A stretch of 64,000 nt of DNA from contig DLLG01000004.1 of assembly GCA_002479075.1 (NCBI GenBank), positions 439,081 to 503,080 on the forward strand. The letters are read 5' to 3'. The position numbers were made by a program, and so were the translations under genes. This DNA comes from Clostridiales bacterium UBA7568. GTDB lineage: Bacteria > Bacillota > Clostridia > Oscillospirales > CAG-272. Shown piece after piece: positions 34,127 to 41,771 of the stretch. Numbering within the stretch: position 1 is the first letter of the stretch; every line of letters begins with the position of its first letter. The notes beneath the pieces are model-generated. The model searched no databases. It saw only the letters and a list, made by a program, of their open reading frames with translations, and was not told where the DNA came from.

Positions 34127-35422
34127 TTATCTTACGATCCCGTAGACTTCGGGGTCCTTTTTTGCCGAATCGCCGTATGAGATTGCGGAGAGATACATTC
34201 TTTCCGCCTCCGGCAGTTTTTCTTTTCTGTTTGTATGAAGAATTGCGATGACATCGCCTTTTCTGACGCTGTCACCCGTCTTTTTCAGAACTTCAAGTCC
34301 TGCGGCAAAGTCGATTGCGTCGCCCTTCTTTTCGCGTCCGGCGCCTAGAATAACGCTGGCCGTGCCGATTTCCGCCGTCTGCATTTTTGTGATGAAGCCG
34401 TCTTCTTCGGCTCTGACCTCCGCAGAATATGCGGCTTTCGGGAATTTATCAGTATTTTCGATATAGGAAACGTCGCCGCCCTGCGCCCTGACCATATCAA
34501 GAAATTTTGCATAAGCGGAGCCGTCGTCAAGCGCTTTTTCGCAAAGCGCGTGGCAGTCGTCTGCGTCCCTGCCGGAGAACAGCGCAACCATTTCGCCCGC
34601 AAGCGCAACGCAGACCTCCCGCAGATCGGCGGGACCTTTGCTGCGGAGAATTTCAACGGCCTCGATGACTTCGAGAGAGTTGCCGACGTTCTTTCCGAGC
34701 GGAGCGTTCATATTCGTCATAACGGCGGCTATGTTTCTGCCTGCCGCCTTGCCGATCGAGACCATCTTTTCGGCAAGAATTTTCGCTTCGGCCGGGTCGG
34801 AAATGAAGGCTCCGGAGCCGACTGTAACGTCGAGAACGATATTATGCGCTCCGGCAGCGAGCTTTTTGCTCATAATGCTGGAGGTTATAAGCGGAATGGA
34901 TTTGACCGTCGCCGTTACGTCGCGCAGGGCATAGAGCTTTTTGTCTGCCGGGTTGAAATCGCCGGACTGACCGATAACGCAGATGCCGTATTTCTTTGCG
35001 TTTTCCATAAAGACTTCCGGTTCGAGCTCCGTGCAAAATCCGGGAATCGATTCGAGCTTATCGACCGTGCCTCCTGTGTGTCCGAGTCCTCTGCCGGACA
35101 TTTTTGCAACCGTGCCGCCGAGGGCTGCCGCAATCGGCGCTACTATGAGCGTTGCCTTGTCTCCGACGCCGCCGGTGCTGTGTTTGTCAACTGTGTTTTT
35201 GAGGGAAGAGAGATCAAGCGTATCGCCCGATGTTGCCATTGCCTGTGTGAGATCGAGAATCTCACGGTCTGTCATACCGTTGCAACAGATTGCCATAAGT
35301 AAAGCGGATGCCTGATAATCCGGTATTTCACCCTTTGCAAAGCCTGAAAGGAAAAAACGTATCTCTTCCTTTGTAAGCTCGCCTTTCTCGCGTTTTTTGT
35401 CGATTATATCATACATTCTCAT
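34127..35422 (-). CDS. pdp: Pyrimidine-nucleoside phosphorylase
   Basis: A 431-residue cytosolic enzyme that splits thymidine, deoxyuridine or uridine with phosphate. VDKHSTGGVGDKATL is the phosphate and base site signature, and KMSGRGLGHTGGTVDKLESI the second. The length and the C-terminal all-beta domain (VRKGDVIAILHTNRKEKL) are standard. The gene starts 15 bp after deoC ends, so deoxyribose-1-phosphate produced here can enter the pathway ending at DeoC. No phosphopentomutase is seen in the window. Confidence 0.95.
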   Translation of the reverse strand: MRMYDIIDKKREKGELTKEEIRFFLSGFAKGEIPDYQASALLMAICCNGMTDREILDLTQAMATSGDTLDLSSLKNTVDKHSTGGVGDKATLIVAPIAAALGGTVAKMSGRGLGHTGGTVDKLESIPGFCTELEPEVFMENAKKYGICVIGQSGDFNPADKKLYALRDVTATVKSIPLITSSIMSKKLAAGAHNIVLDVTVGSGAFISDPAEAKILAEKMVSIGKAAGRNIAAVMTNMNAPLGKNVGNSLEVIEAVEILRSKGPADLREVCVALAGEMVALFSGRDADDCHALCEKALDDGSAYAKFLDMVRAQGGDVSYIENTDKFPKAAYSAEVRAEEDGFITKMQTAEIGTASVILGAGREKKGDAIDFAAGLEVLKKTGDSVRKGDVIAILHTNRKEKLPEAERMYLSAISYGDSAKKDPEVYGIVR

Positions 35423-35437
35423 ATGCAGATCACTCCG

Positions 35438-36097
35438 TCAGATAAGATTTTGTTCCTTTACGATTTTAACTATTCTGCTCGTTCCGAGTCTTGTTGCGCC
35501 GAGTTCGATCATCGCTTCCGCGTCTTCGATCGTCTTGATGCCGCCTGCGGCTTTGATCTTTACGTTTTTGCCGACGTGCTTTGCAAAGAGAGCGATATCC
35601 TCTCTCGTTGCGCCGCCTGTCGAAAAGCCTGTGCTTGTCTTGATGAAGTCGGCACCGGACTCTGTAACTATCTCGCACATTTTGATCTTTTCATCGTCTG
35701 TAAGAAGGCAAGTTTCGATTATGACCTTGAGAATTCTGCCGCCGCATACGGCTTTGAGAGCTTTCAGCTCGTCGAGTATCTCGCCGTATTTTCTGTCCTT
35801 GAGCCAGCCGATGTTTATAACCGTGTCGATCTCATCTGCGCCGTGAACAAGGGCTTCGCCCGCTTCAAAGCATTTTGCGGCTGTTGTCGAATAGCCGTTC
35901 GGAAAGCCGACAACTGTGCATATGGCAAGTCTGTCGCCGACGTATTCTTTAGCCTGCTTTACATAGCTTGCGGGAATACAGACGGACGCCGTGTGATATT
36001 TCATTCCGTCATCGCAAACGGCTTTTATCTGCTCCCAGGTAGCTGTCTGGGCAAGAAGGGTATGATCGCAATAACCGAGTATTTTTGAAATTTCCAT
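35438..36097 (-). CDS. deoC: Deoxyribose-phosphate aldolase
   Basis: A 219-residue TIM-barrel aldolase converting deoxyribose-5-phosphate to acetaldehyde and glyceraldehyde-3-phosphate. GADFIKTSTGFSTGGAT contains the Schiff-base Lys, and AAGGIKTIEDAEAMIELGAT the second Lys motif. LGYCDHTLLAQTATWEQI is the usual N-terminus. I chose the ATG at 36097; a TTG two codons earlier is less likely. It is the first gene of the operon with pdp. Confidence 0.95.
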   Translation of the reverse strand: MEISKILGYCDHTLLAQTATWEQIKAVCDDGMKYHTASVCIPASYVKQAKEYVGDRLAICTVVGFPNGYSTTAAKCFEAGEALVHGADEIDTVINIGWLKDRKYGEILDELKALKAVCGGRILKVIIETCLLTDDEKIKMCEIVTESGADFIKTSTGFSTGGATREDIALFAKHVGKNVKIKAAGGIKTIEDAEAMIELGATRLGTSRIVKIVKEQNLI

Positions 36098-36143
36098 AAG
36101 CAAATTCTCTTTTCTGTATATTATTTGATGGGTATCTGCCGTA

Positions 36144-36172
36144 ATTATATATCATATTTCACAAAAAGTCAA
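36144..36172 (-). promoter_or_regulatory. Promoter of deoC-pdp
   Basis: Minus-strand TTGACT (complement of 36167-36172), 17 bp, TATAAT (complement of 36144-36149). Confidence 0.8.
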
Positions 36173-36231
36173 TCAATTATATGGATTATCTCTGCGCCGT
36201 AAAAAAAGAAAGAAAACATTTAAAAAACTTC

Positions 36232-36260
36232 TTGACAAAAGCCGATATTGATGATAAAAT
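36232..36260 (+). promoter_or_regulatory. Promoter of the tRNA pair
   Basis: TTGACA at 36232-36237, 17 bp, TAAAAT at 36255-36260, about 20 bp before the first tRNA. Confidence 0.8.
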
Positions 36261-36280
36261 AGTTAGGCGCTGAAACAAAC

Positions 36281-36357
36281 GGGCCTTTAGCTCAGTTGGT
36301 TAGAGCAACCGGCTCATAACCGGTTGGTCTGGGGTTCGAGTCCCTAAAGGCCCACCA
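36281..36357 (+). tRNA. tRNA with CAT anticodon (Met, possibly Ile2)
   Basis: 77 nt including encoded CCA. GGGCCTT pairs with AAGGCCC in the acceptor stem, the D arm is AGCTCAGTTGGTTAGAGC, the anticodon loop is CTCATAA, and the T-arm is CTGGG-TTCGAGT-CCCTA. The CTTTAGCTCAGTTGGTTAGAGC-type body resembles tRNA-Ile2, whose CAU anticodon is changed to lysidine; an elongator Met assignment is also possible. Confidence 0.95.
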
Positions 36358-36359
36358 GA

Positions 36360-36388
36360 AAAAGCGAAACCTCAGGGCTTCGCTTTTG
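36360..36388 (+). terminator. Terminator-like hairpin between the two tRNAs
   Basis: AAAAGCGAA at 36360-36368 pairs with TTCGCTTTT at 36379-36387. It leaves only four bases before tRNA-Trp, which has no separate promoter, so it may be a partial terminator or processing signal. Confidence 0.55.
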
Positions 36389-36391
36389 TAT

Positions 36392-36467
36392 AGGGGCATA
36401 GCTCAGCTGGTAGAGCAGCGGTCTCCAAAACCGCGTGTCGTGAGTTCGATTCTTACTACCCCTGCCA
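36392..36467 (+). tRNA. tRNA-Trp (CCA anticodon)
   Basis: 76 nt with encoded CCA. Anticodon loop CTCCAAA within AGCGGT/ACCGCG, T-arm GTGAG-TTCGATT-CTTAC, acceptor AGGGG/CCCCT with one C-A mismatch at position 6. Confidence 0.95.
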
Positions 36468-36507
36468 TGTTGTGTGGTCAAAATCGATCCGCACGAGAAA
36501 ACAAGAG

Positions 36508-36545
36508 AAAACGGGAGATTTCGAGAGATATCTCCCGTTTTTTCG
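36508..36545 (+). terminator. Terminator of the tRNA pair
   Basis: AAAACGGGAGAT at 36508-36519 pairs with ATCTCCCGTTTT at 36530-36541, followed by TTT. Confidence 0.85.
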
Positions 36546-36591
36546 TCCCTGCTTTTTTTCGGAAAAATACCGATCCATTTTGCGATTTTTT

Positions 36592-36846
36592 CCGACCGCA
36601 AGGATCTGAACCCGCGAAAACGGGATTTTCTAAAAAAAGCGAAACCGAATTGAACAGCCGAAAGGACTTGAACCCACGATACGGTTCCAACCCTTTCGGC
36701 TTTTTTGTTGCCTTCACGGATTGTTTACAAATCAGCGACTACAAAATAAATCCCTCGGAGTTGGGAGAAGATTTGAACCCGCGATTCACCCAAAAGCAAA
36801 AACTACAAAACAACTCCATTTCTCCTCCGGTAGGATTCGAACCCGC
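36592..36846 (-). repeat. Four tRNA-3'-end-like remnants in tandem
   Basis: The minus strand carries four copies of a T-arm-like core, reading on the plus strand AGGAYYTGAACCCRCGA or close: 36600-36617, 36664-36680, 36769-36785 and 36833-36848. Three units continue to a CTACAAA element (36740, 36802, 36853). One lies in a hairpin, AGCCGAAAGG with CCTTTCGGCT, followed by TTTTTT on the plus strand. No complete tRNA fold exists. I infer remnants of attachment sites from repeated integrations. This 36546-36882 stretch holds no gene; a 200-codon rightward frame across it is an artefact of antisense tRNA sequence. Confidence 0.55.
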
Positions 36847-36882
36847 GAAAGTGCTACAAATGATTGTTATCAGTTTGTTTTC

Positions 36883-36911
36883 TGGACTTTCCGCTTTTGG
36901 TGTGGTATTGT
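36883..36911 (+). promoter_or_regulatory. Promoter of DUF6809-like gene (copy 1 of a repeated promoter)
   Basis: TGGACT at 36883-36888, 17 bp, TATTGT at 36906-36911. The same boxes in similar context recur at 38638-38666. Confidence 0.65.
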
Positions 36912-36935
36912 GTGTGGTTACAGGAGGCGATGAAA

Positions 36936-37214
36936 ATGAAAAAGATGATCGACGAAATATGGGACGGAGAGATCAGCCCACAGGATAATCTGATTTCAGA
37001 TAATCAGGAATACCTTGAACTGCAACATAGGCAATCCCAAAACAAAGCCGAATTGCTCGAAGCCCTTTCGGATGAGCAGAAAGAACTGCTTGAAAAGTTC
37101 TGTGCCACAGAAATCGAGCTGAATGGCATCTCCGAACGCGAAGCCTTTACAGCCGGATTCAAAATCGCCATGCGGTTGGCTGCAGAAGCCTTCTACACAG
37201 CAGACAACGAGTAA
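36936..37214 (+). CDS. Small DUF6809-like protein
   Basis: A 92-residue acidic helical protein. MKKMIDEIWDGEISPQDNLI, then SDEQKELLEKFCATEIEL and EREAFTAGFKIAMRLAAEAF, match a small uncharacterised family (DUF6809-like) common in Clostridia, often several per genome near phage or mobile DNA. The ATG at 36936 lies eight bases after GGAGG; an ATG at 36930 is too close to it. No enzymatic motif is present. Confidence 0.65.
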   Translation: MKKMIDEIWDGEISPQDNLISDNQEYLELQHRQSQNKAELLEALSDEQKELLEKFCATEIELNGISEREAFTAGFKIAMRLAAEAFYTADNE

Positions 37215-37221
37215 ATGAATG

Positions 37222-37258
37222 ACCGCCGAGATAACCCCTTCGCTCGGCGGTGTTCCTT
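37222..37258 (+). terminator. Terminator of DUF6809-like gene, part of a duplicated cassette
   Basis: ACCGCCGAG at 37222-37230 pairs with CTCGGCGGT at 37243-37251; weak U-tract. The same hairpin and downstream sequence recur near 40645-40700. Confidence 0.6.
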
Positions 37259-37282
37259 TCAAAGTTTATTGCGCGATTGAGA

Positions 37283-37311
37283 TTGAAAAACGGGAAAATT
37301 TATGGTATAAT
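37283..37311 (+). promoter_or_regulatory. Promoter cassette copy A
   Basis: TTGAAA at 37283-37288, 17 bp, TATAAT at 37306-37311, followed by AAGACATCGACAAATCGG. Copies B (38735-38763) and C (40705-40733) share boxes and flanks. Confidence 0.75.
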
Positions 37312-37346
37312 AAGACATCGACAAATCGGTATTTGAGGAGGTAAAA

Positions 37347-38578
37347 ATGAGCGATTTAGAATATTTAGAGTATTCAGCAAAAGAGCCAATGGCGTTGCTC
37401 AGAAAAAAGTTCAACAACGGTGCAGATATATTTAAAACTTCCCCAACAACGCTAACGGCAGAAGATGCATCAGCGGATGTTAAGTACCTTAAATATGTTT
37501 TTGAAAATGCCTATAGCGGATTTTCCTATTACGATAAGCCCCTTTTTGATACTGCTTTTGCGTCAATTGTTAAATCATTGAAGAACTCCGCGCAAATAAC
37601 TCCAGATCAGCTGATAGATGTGATTTGCTCGAATCTGTCTTTTATTTCGGATGGTCACCTGGCATTAACAACTGCGGATTATGGGAACGGCTTCTATAAG
37701 GAGCTGCAAACCTATGTTTCCGATATGCTGGTTTATAAAGTCAGGGATGCTTATTATGATGCAAAAACAAAAAAGCAGGTGCTTTTTGATGATACAGTGC
37801 GTGCTTTTCCAACGCTTAATAACAGCATTGCAGATAGCTATCTGATTGGCATTCGTTCTAAGAATCCGACAGAAAAAATATCTGTAAAATTAGACGGCAA
37901 GGACGAGATTCTCCCACTACACAGAATCATGAGCAAAGAGCAAACTGAAGAATCGTTGGTGGAAGAACGCTACGAAGAAAACATAGCAATTATCACTTGT
38001 TCCAGTTTCGTCGGCGATTCCGAAGAAGCCATGAAAAAGCTATATGAGGTCGGAAAAAATGCAGAAAATATCGCCATGTGGTTTGGGATCTATCCAATAA
38101 TCTCGGCGGAAATTCAGAATTTCCAAAACACTTTTTGAAAGGTTTGTATGGCGATGTTGCCGATACAGTAAAAGTACTTGAATTACAATCGTCACTTGTT
38201 TACGCAAAGGAAACGGGAGAAATAAAAGATATCCCATATCATTTTGAAGAATCCCCGCACACGCCGACTAAGAATGGGGATTTGTTTACAGGAGAACTCC
38301 ATATTATCATCAATGATATGGTCGCCTCATCCACAGAGTTAGCCATCCGCTGGGCTACTTCGTACCCCCGAGTAACATTCTATGGATGCAATTCGCTCGG
38401 TATCGGTCACTTTGGTGACCTGTGTATCTACTACTTGCCAAATTCTCAAATTGTATTGTGGTGTCCGCAAAAGGTATTTGATGCAGAAATTCAAGAGACT
38501 GTCGGATTCGAGCCGGATTTTTGGATTGACAGTCACGATGTTGTTTCCACAGTTTTGAATCATATATCTACTAAATAG
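37347..38578 (+). pseudogene. S41-type peptidase-like gene with one frameshift
   Basis: Two overlapping frames form one protein of about 410 residues. The first part (37347 to about 38076) has DGHLALTTADYGNGF and ENIAIITCSSFVGDSEEA; the second continues VWDLSNNLGGNSEFPKHFLK and NDMVASSTELAIRWATSYPR. The latter holds the catalytic Ser of C-terminal processing (S41) peptidases, and the WDLSNNLGG loop matches their conserved VDLRGNxGG. The shift falls at about 38076-38080, inside that conserved loop. GAGGAGG precedes the ATG. No signal peptide, so cytosolic if restored. A single shift could be an assembly error or phase variation. Confidence 0.7.
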
Positions 38579-38588
38579 TTCATGCACC

Positions 38589-38620
38589 GCCACCCGATCG
38601 CAAAAAGTCGGGTGGCTTTT
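38589..38620 (+). terminator. Terminator of the S41-like gene
   Basis: GCCACCCGA at 38589-38597 pairs with TCGGGTGGC at 38608-38616, then TTTT. Confidence 0.8.
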
Positions 38621-38637
38621 GTTATCAAAAAGTTTTC

Positions 38638-38666
38638 TGGACTTGTCGCCTCTTGCATGGTATTGT
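38638..38666 (+). promoter_or_regulatory. Repeated promoter, copy 2
   Basis: TGGACT, 17 bp, TATTGT, with the flank TTTTCTGGACTT shared with 36879-36890. No gene follows directly before the next cassette; it may be a leftover from gene loss. Confidence 0.55.
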
Positions 38667-38734
38667 GTGGCTACACCTCGGAGGAAGTCCTATAGGATAC
38701 CGATCAGGGCATGGGCGGGATGTAAGCGAAGCGG

Positions 38735-38763
38735 TTGAAAAACGGGAAGATTTATGGTATAAT
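38735..38763 (+). promoter_or_regulatory. Promoter cassette copy B
   Basis: TTGAAA at 38735-38740, 17 bp, TATAAT at 38758-38763; flanks nearly identical to copy A. Drives the Vat-like gene. Confidence 0.75.
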
Positions 38764-38801
38764 AAGACATCGACAAATCGGAATTTGAAGAGGTAGTTAA
38801 G

Positions 38802-39443
38802 ATGAAAGACGGAAAACACCCAAATCCCAATACAATCCATCCAATTGCAGGGTATGATAAAGAAATATATGTGAAGCCGACGATTACAAATCCGAATATT
38901 ATTGTCGGGGACTTTACTTATATTGCCGATTCGGATTTTGAAAGTCATGTTTCACATTTGTACGAATGGAATAATGACAAACTCATCATCGGAAAGTTCT
39001 GTCAAATCGCCGCCGGCGTTGAGTTTGTGATGAACGGTGCAAACCATCAGATGAATGCTGTCTCCACATTCCCGTTCTATACCTTGGAGGGGTGGGAAAT
39101 GCTACCGCCTGCAAAGGCGGATATGCCATTAAAAGGAGATACCTTCATCGGAAATGATGTTTGGATCGGGCAAAATGCGGTGATTCTCCCTGGCGTTCAC
39201 ATTGGAGACGGAGCAATCATTGGTGCAAACAGCGTTGTGGGAAGTGATGTTGCACCATATACAAAGGTCGTTGGAAATCCCGCAAGGGCGATTCAAAAGC
39301 GCTTTGACGATGAACTGATTGAATTGCTGCTGAGATTCAAGTGGTGGGATAGGAACATTGACGAAATCAACCGGCTGATTCCAATCTTGACTTGTAGTGA
39401 TTTGGATAAAGTGAAAGCTGAAATCAAAAAGCAATTAGGCTGA
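38802..39443 (+). CDS. Vat/CatB-type xenobiotic O-acetyltransferase
   Basis: A 213-residue trimeric left-handed beta-helix enzyme. GKFCQIAAGVEFVMNGANHQ with catalytic His82, FIGNDVWIGQNAVILPGVHI, and GDGAIIGANSVVGSDVAPYT are the hexapeptide turns of streptogramin A and type B chloramphenicol acetyltransferases, and KVVGNPARAIQKRF closes the coil. Length equals the family's. Resistance to streptogramin A or chloramphenicol is possible but not implied, as many gut members are uncharacterised. Promoter cassette B lies directly upstream. Confidence 0.85.
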   Translation: MKDGKHPNPNTIHPIAGYDKEIYVKPTITNPNIIVGDFTYIADSDFESHVSHLYEWNNDKLIIGKFCQIAAGVEFVMNGANHQMNAVSTFPFYTLEGWEMLPPAKADMPLKGDTFIGNDVWIGQNAVILPGVHIGDGAIIGANSVVGSDVAPYTKVVGNPARAIQKRFDDELIELLLRFKWWDRNIDEINRLIPILTCSDLDKVKAEIKKQLG

Positions 39444-39551
39444 TAAATCCCCGTTTGTCCAACCGATCGCTGCTTGCGATAGCAAATTCGCTGTTTGTGG
39501 GGAAGAATTTTTGCAAAAATCGTGCTATACTTTCCTACGGAGGTGACTGAA

Positions 39552-40091
39552 ATGGATCAAATCAAAATAGGAAAATTTATAGCTGCCCTGAGAAAAGAGA
39601 AGTGCTTGACGCAGGAGCAGCTCGGGGAAAAGCTCGGCGTTACAAACAAAACAATTTCGCGCTGGGAAAACGGAAACTATATGCCCGATGTTGAAATGCT
39701 GTCGCTGCTGTCAAAAGAATTCGGTGTAAGCATAAACGAGCTTATAAGCGGCGAGAAGCTTTTGGCAGAGGACTTCAAGAAAGCCGCCGACGATAATCTT
39801 GTTACGGCACTGAACAACAGCACCTTCACGCTGAAAGAAAAGATAGCATTTTTTAAGAAAAAGTGGCTGCGCGAGCACATTGCAACAATCGTTCTGTGCG
39901 CCGTGGCGTGGATAGGTCTTGTAATGTGGACAGCGCTAAAATTACGAGGAAGCGACGCGTTCCTGCTTTTGGGGGTAGTAGGCGAGTTGGCTGCTGTGCT
40001 TTTCTATGTTGTAATATATAACCGTATGATGGCATATGTAGAGAAACACGCCTATCGGAATCCCGATAGCGAAACGACAGATAAACAGTAA
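39552..40091 (+). CDS. XRE-family regulator with two membrane segments
   Basis: A 179-residue protein: Cro/C1 HTH at residues 4-62 (GKFIAALRKEKCLTQEQLGE, then TNKTISRWENGNYMPDVEML), a short linker, and two membrane helices at about 120-137 and 143-160 (IATIVLCAVAWIGLVMWTAL; LLLGVVGELAAVLFYVVIYN). Membrane-tethered XRE proteins of this size are common in Clostridia and may sense envelope or drug stress; this is inference. The ATG at 39552 follows CGGAGGTG. TATACT lies at 39526 without a clear -35. Confidence 0.8.
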   Translation: MDQIKIGKFIAALRKEKCLTQEQLGEKLGVTNKTISRWENGNYMPDVEMLSLLSKEFGVSINELISGEKLLAEDFKKAADDNLVTALNNSTFTLKEKIAFFKKKWLREHIATIVLCAVAWIGLVMWTALKLRGSDAFLLLGVVGELAAVLFYVVIYNRMMAYVEKHAYRNPDSETTDKQ

Positions 40092-40140
40092 ATTCCCGCT
40101 TATGTAACCGAAAAAAACGAATTTTGGGAGAGCAATCGTT

Positions 40141-40566
40141 ATGATCAGAGAGTTGCAGAGAAAAGATGTAGACAGAGTAGCCGATATATGGCTGGAGACC
40201 AATCTGAAAGCGCATTGTTTTATTCCCGCGCAGTATTGGAAAAGTAATTTTAAAGCGGTAAAGGAAATGTTATCACAGGCCGAAGTCTATGTGTATGAGA
40301 CCGATAAAAAAATACAGGGCTTTATAGGGATAAACGGCGAATACATTGAAGGCATTTTTGTTTGCAGCGAAATGCAGTCACAAGGCATAGGCAAACGTTT
40401 GCTGGAGCATATAAAGAACAAAAGGCCCGAATTGCTGCTGAATGTGTATCGGAAAAACACACGGGCAATAGATTTCTACAAAAGAGAGGGATTTGAAATT
40501 CAGCGCGAAGGTATCGACGAGACTACCGGCGAAGAAGATTATGTATTGATATGGCGACAGAAATAA
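40141..40566 (+). CDS. GNAT-family N-acetyltransferase (YjaB-like)
   Basis: A 141-residue cytosolic enzyme. IEGIFVCSEMQSQGIGKRLL contains the acetyl-CoA pyrophosphate loop QxxGxG, and NTRAIDFYKREGFEIQREGI is the typical C-terminal motif. It resembles small YjaB-like members; substrate unknown. It lies 49 bp after the XRE-membrane gene and may share its transcript. Confidence 0.85.
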   Translation: MIRELQRKDVDRVADIWLETNLKAHCFIPAQYWKSNFKAVKEMLSQAEVYVYETDKKIQGFIGINGEYIEGIFVCSEMQSQGIGKRLLEHIKNKRPELLLNVYRKNTRAIDFYKREGFEIQREGIDETTGEEDYVLIWRQK

Positions 40567-40595
40567 AAATACGTTTATTTGACCAAACACACTAT

Positions 40596-40635
40596 AAGCC
40601 AAACGCTACTCAGCCAAGCGTTTGGCTTGTTTTGA
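40596..40635 (+). terminator. Terminator of the GNAT gene
   Basis: AAGCCAAACGCT at 40596-40607 pairs with AGCGTTTGGCTT at 40617-40628, followed by GTTTTG. Confidence 0.8.
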
Positions 40636-40704
40636 TAAAAAATGACCGTCGAGATCGGTTCTCGCTCGGCGGTGTTCCTTTCAAAGTTTATTGTGTGATC
40701 GAGA

Positions 40705-40733
40705 TTGAAAAATGGGATTGGTTCTGGTATAAT
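40705..40733 (+). promoter_or_regulatory. Promoter cassette copy C
   Basis: TTGAAA at 40705-40710, 17 bp, TATAAT at 40728-40733. Preceded by the same hairpin-and-spacer stretch seen before copy A. Confidence 0.75.
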
Positions 40734-40771
40734 AGGGTACAGACGGCCGGAATATACGGAGAAAAGCGAAT

Positions 40772-41109
40772 ATGAGCCGCGGCAATATCGGGTGTTTTGT
40801 TTCTTGCCTTCTGCTTGTTTTGGCAATAATATCGGTTTGCTCTTGCTCGCATAACAGCGCTGGCAAATCGTATGACAAGGACTGGATTATCGGCAAGACG
40901 TCTTCGGAAGTTGAAGAAAGATACGGTAAGTTCGATATTTGTCTTGACAAAACAAAAACGGGAGACAATTATGTCGAAACGGGGTGCGGATACCTAACCG
41001 GGCAAAAGGTTTTTTCGGAACATCGACGGATGAGTTTTTAATGATCTTTTTTGACGCCGACGGTTTTGCATACTGCATAGAAGAGGATTATCCGCGACCG
41101 GGCGGATAA
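40772..41109 (+). pseudogene. Small lipoprotein gene with a frameshift
   Basis: The N-terminus is a lipoprotein signal (SCLLLVLAIISVCSC, lipobox Cys about residue 25), followed by DWIIGKTSSEVEERYGKFDI. The frame is lost near 41000-41012, in a run GGGCAAAAGGTTTTTTCGG. The shifted frame continues GFFGTSTDEFLMIFFDADGF and AYCIEEDYPRPGG to a stop at 41107-41109. Joined, it gives a lipoprotein of about 112 residues like other small secreted proteins of Clostridia with a C-terminal FDxxGxA strand. The lesion is in a homopolymer region, so a sequencing error is possible. Confidence 0.6.
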
Positions 41110-41130
41110 ATTTCAAACAATATTGTAATA

Positions 41131-41165
41131 AGAAGCCCCCGCTTGCGATGCAAGCGGGGGCTTCT
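41131..41165. terminator. Strong GC-rich terminator
   Basis: AGAAGCCCCCGCTTGC at 41131-41146 pairs perfectly with 41150-41165 over a three-base loop. Serves the lipoprotein gene, and possibly the leftward regulator. Confidence 0.8.
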
Positions 41166-41222
41166 CACTTATGTTCGGCTTTGCCGGGTACAGAGAGCGG
41201 CATCGCCTTACTTTATGTATTT

Positions 41223-41771
41223 TTAATATTTTACAAATCCGAAATTAGGATGCAGAATATCAAATATCAATACGAACAGGATAAACAGCATAATGCCCGC
41301 CAGGCACCAAAACAGCCTTGAAATCCAGACGTCTTTTTTCCGTATCTCGTTTTGATACAGCCCGATCATATCTTCATAAATTTTTTCGCGTGAGGAGTCC
41401 TTCGAGGGCAGAGATTCCTGCGCCGGAAGCTCGGTTACGTTCAGCTCAGGATCGGCGGGGCTGTTATTATCCGGAACGGGCAAAGCCTCTTCGCTGATGA
41501 CGGTTGCCGGTTTTCCGTTGCATCCCGGATTCATACATTTAGAGCAGTTCGCTGAATGTTCCTTTGCCGCTTTTTCATCTTCTTCGCTCAGGAGATCGGT
41601 GGGGGATCCTCCCATTGCCTTCGCCATAGCTACGACGGTTGCAATTGTCGGATTTGGCGTTTTGCCGGAGAAAATTCTTGCAACCGTGCTTTCCGGAATG
41701 TTGCTCTTTTCGGCTATCTGCTGATTTGTCATATGGGATTTTTTCTTTAATTGTCTCAACTTTTCTATCAT
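41223..41771 (-). CDS. XRE-family regulator with Cys cluster and C-terminal membrane helix
   Basis: A 182-residue protein. A compact HTH lies at residues 3-60 (IEKLRQLKKKSHMTNQQIAE, then IPESTVARIFSGKTPNPTIA), followed by CSKCMNPGC, which could bind zinc. A linker rich in Glu, Pro and Ser precedes the helix SRLFWCLAGIMLFILFVLIF at about 150-170. It may be a membrane-bound regulator. The ATG at 41771 has GGAAGGTGG eight bases upstream; an ATG 33 bases earlier lacks a ribosome site. Three short direct repeats in its upstream region are candidate operators. Confidence 0.75.
   Translation of the reverse strand: MIEKLRQLKKKSHMTNQQIAEKSNIPESTVARIFSGKTPNPTIATVVAMAKAMGGSPTDLLSEEDEKAAKEHSANCSKCMNPGCNGKPATVISEEALPVPDNNSPADPELNVTELPAQESLPSKDSSREKIYEDMIGLYQNEIRKKDVWISRLFWCLAGIMLFILFVLIFDILHPNFGFVKY

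Noticed and set aside
36386..36988. Rightward frame of 200 codons across the tRNA-Trp region
   Set aside because: Peptides such as RKDLNPR, GEDLNPR and VGFEPAK are the usual antisense translation of tRNA T-arms, not protein.
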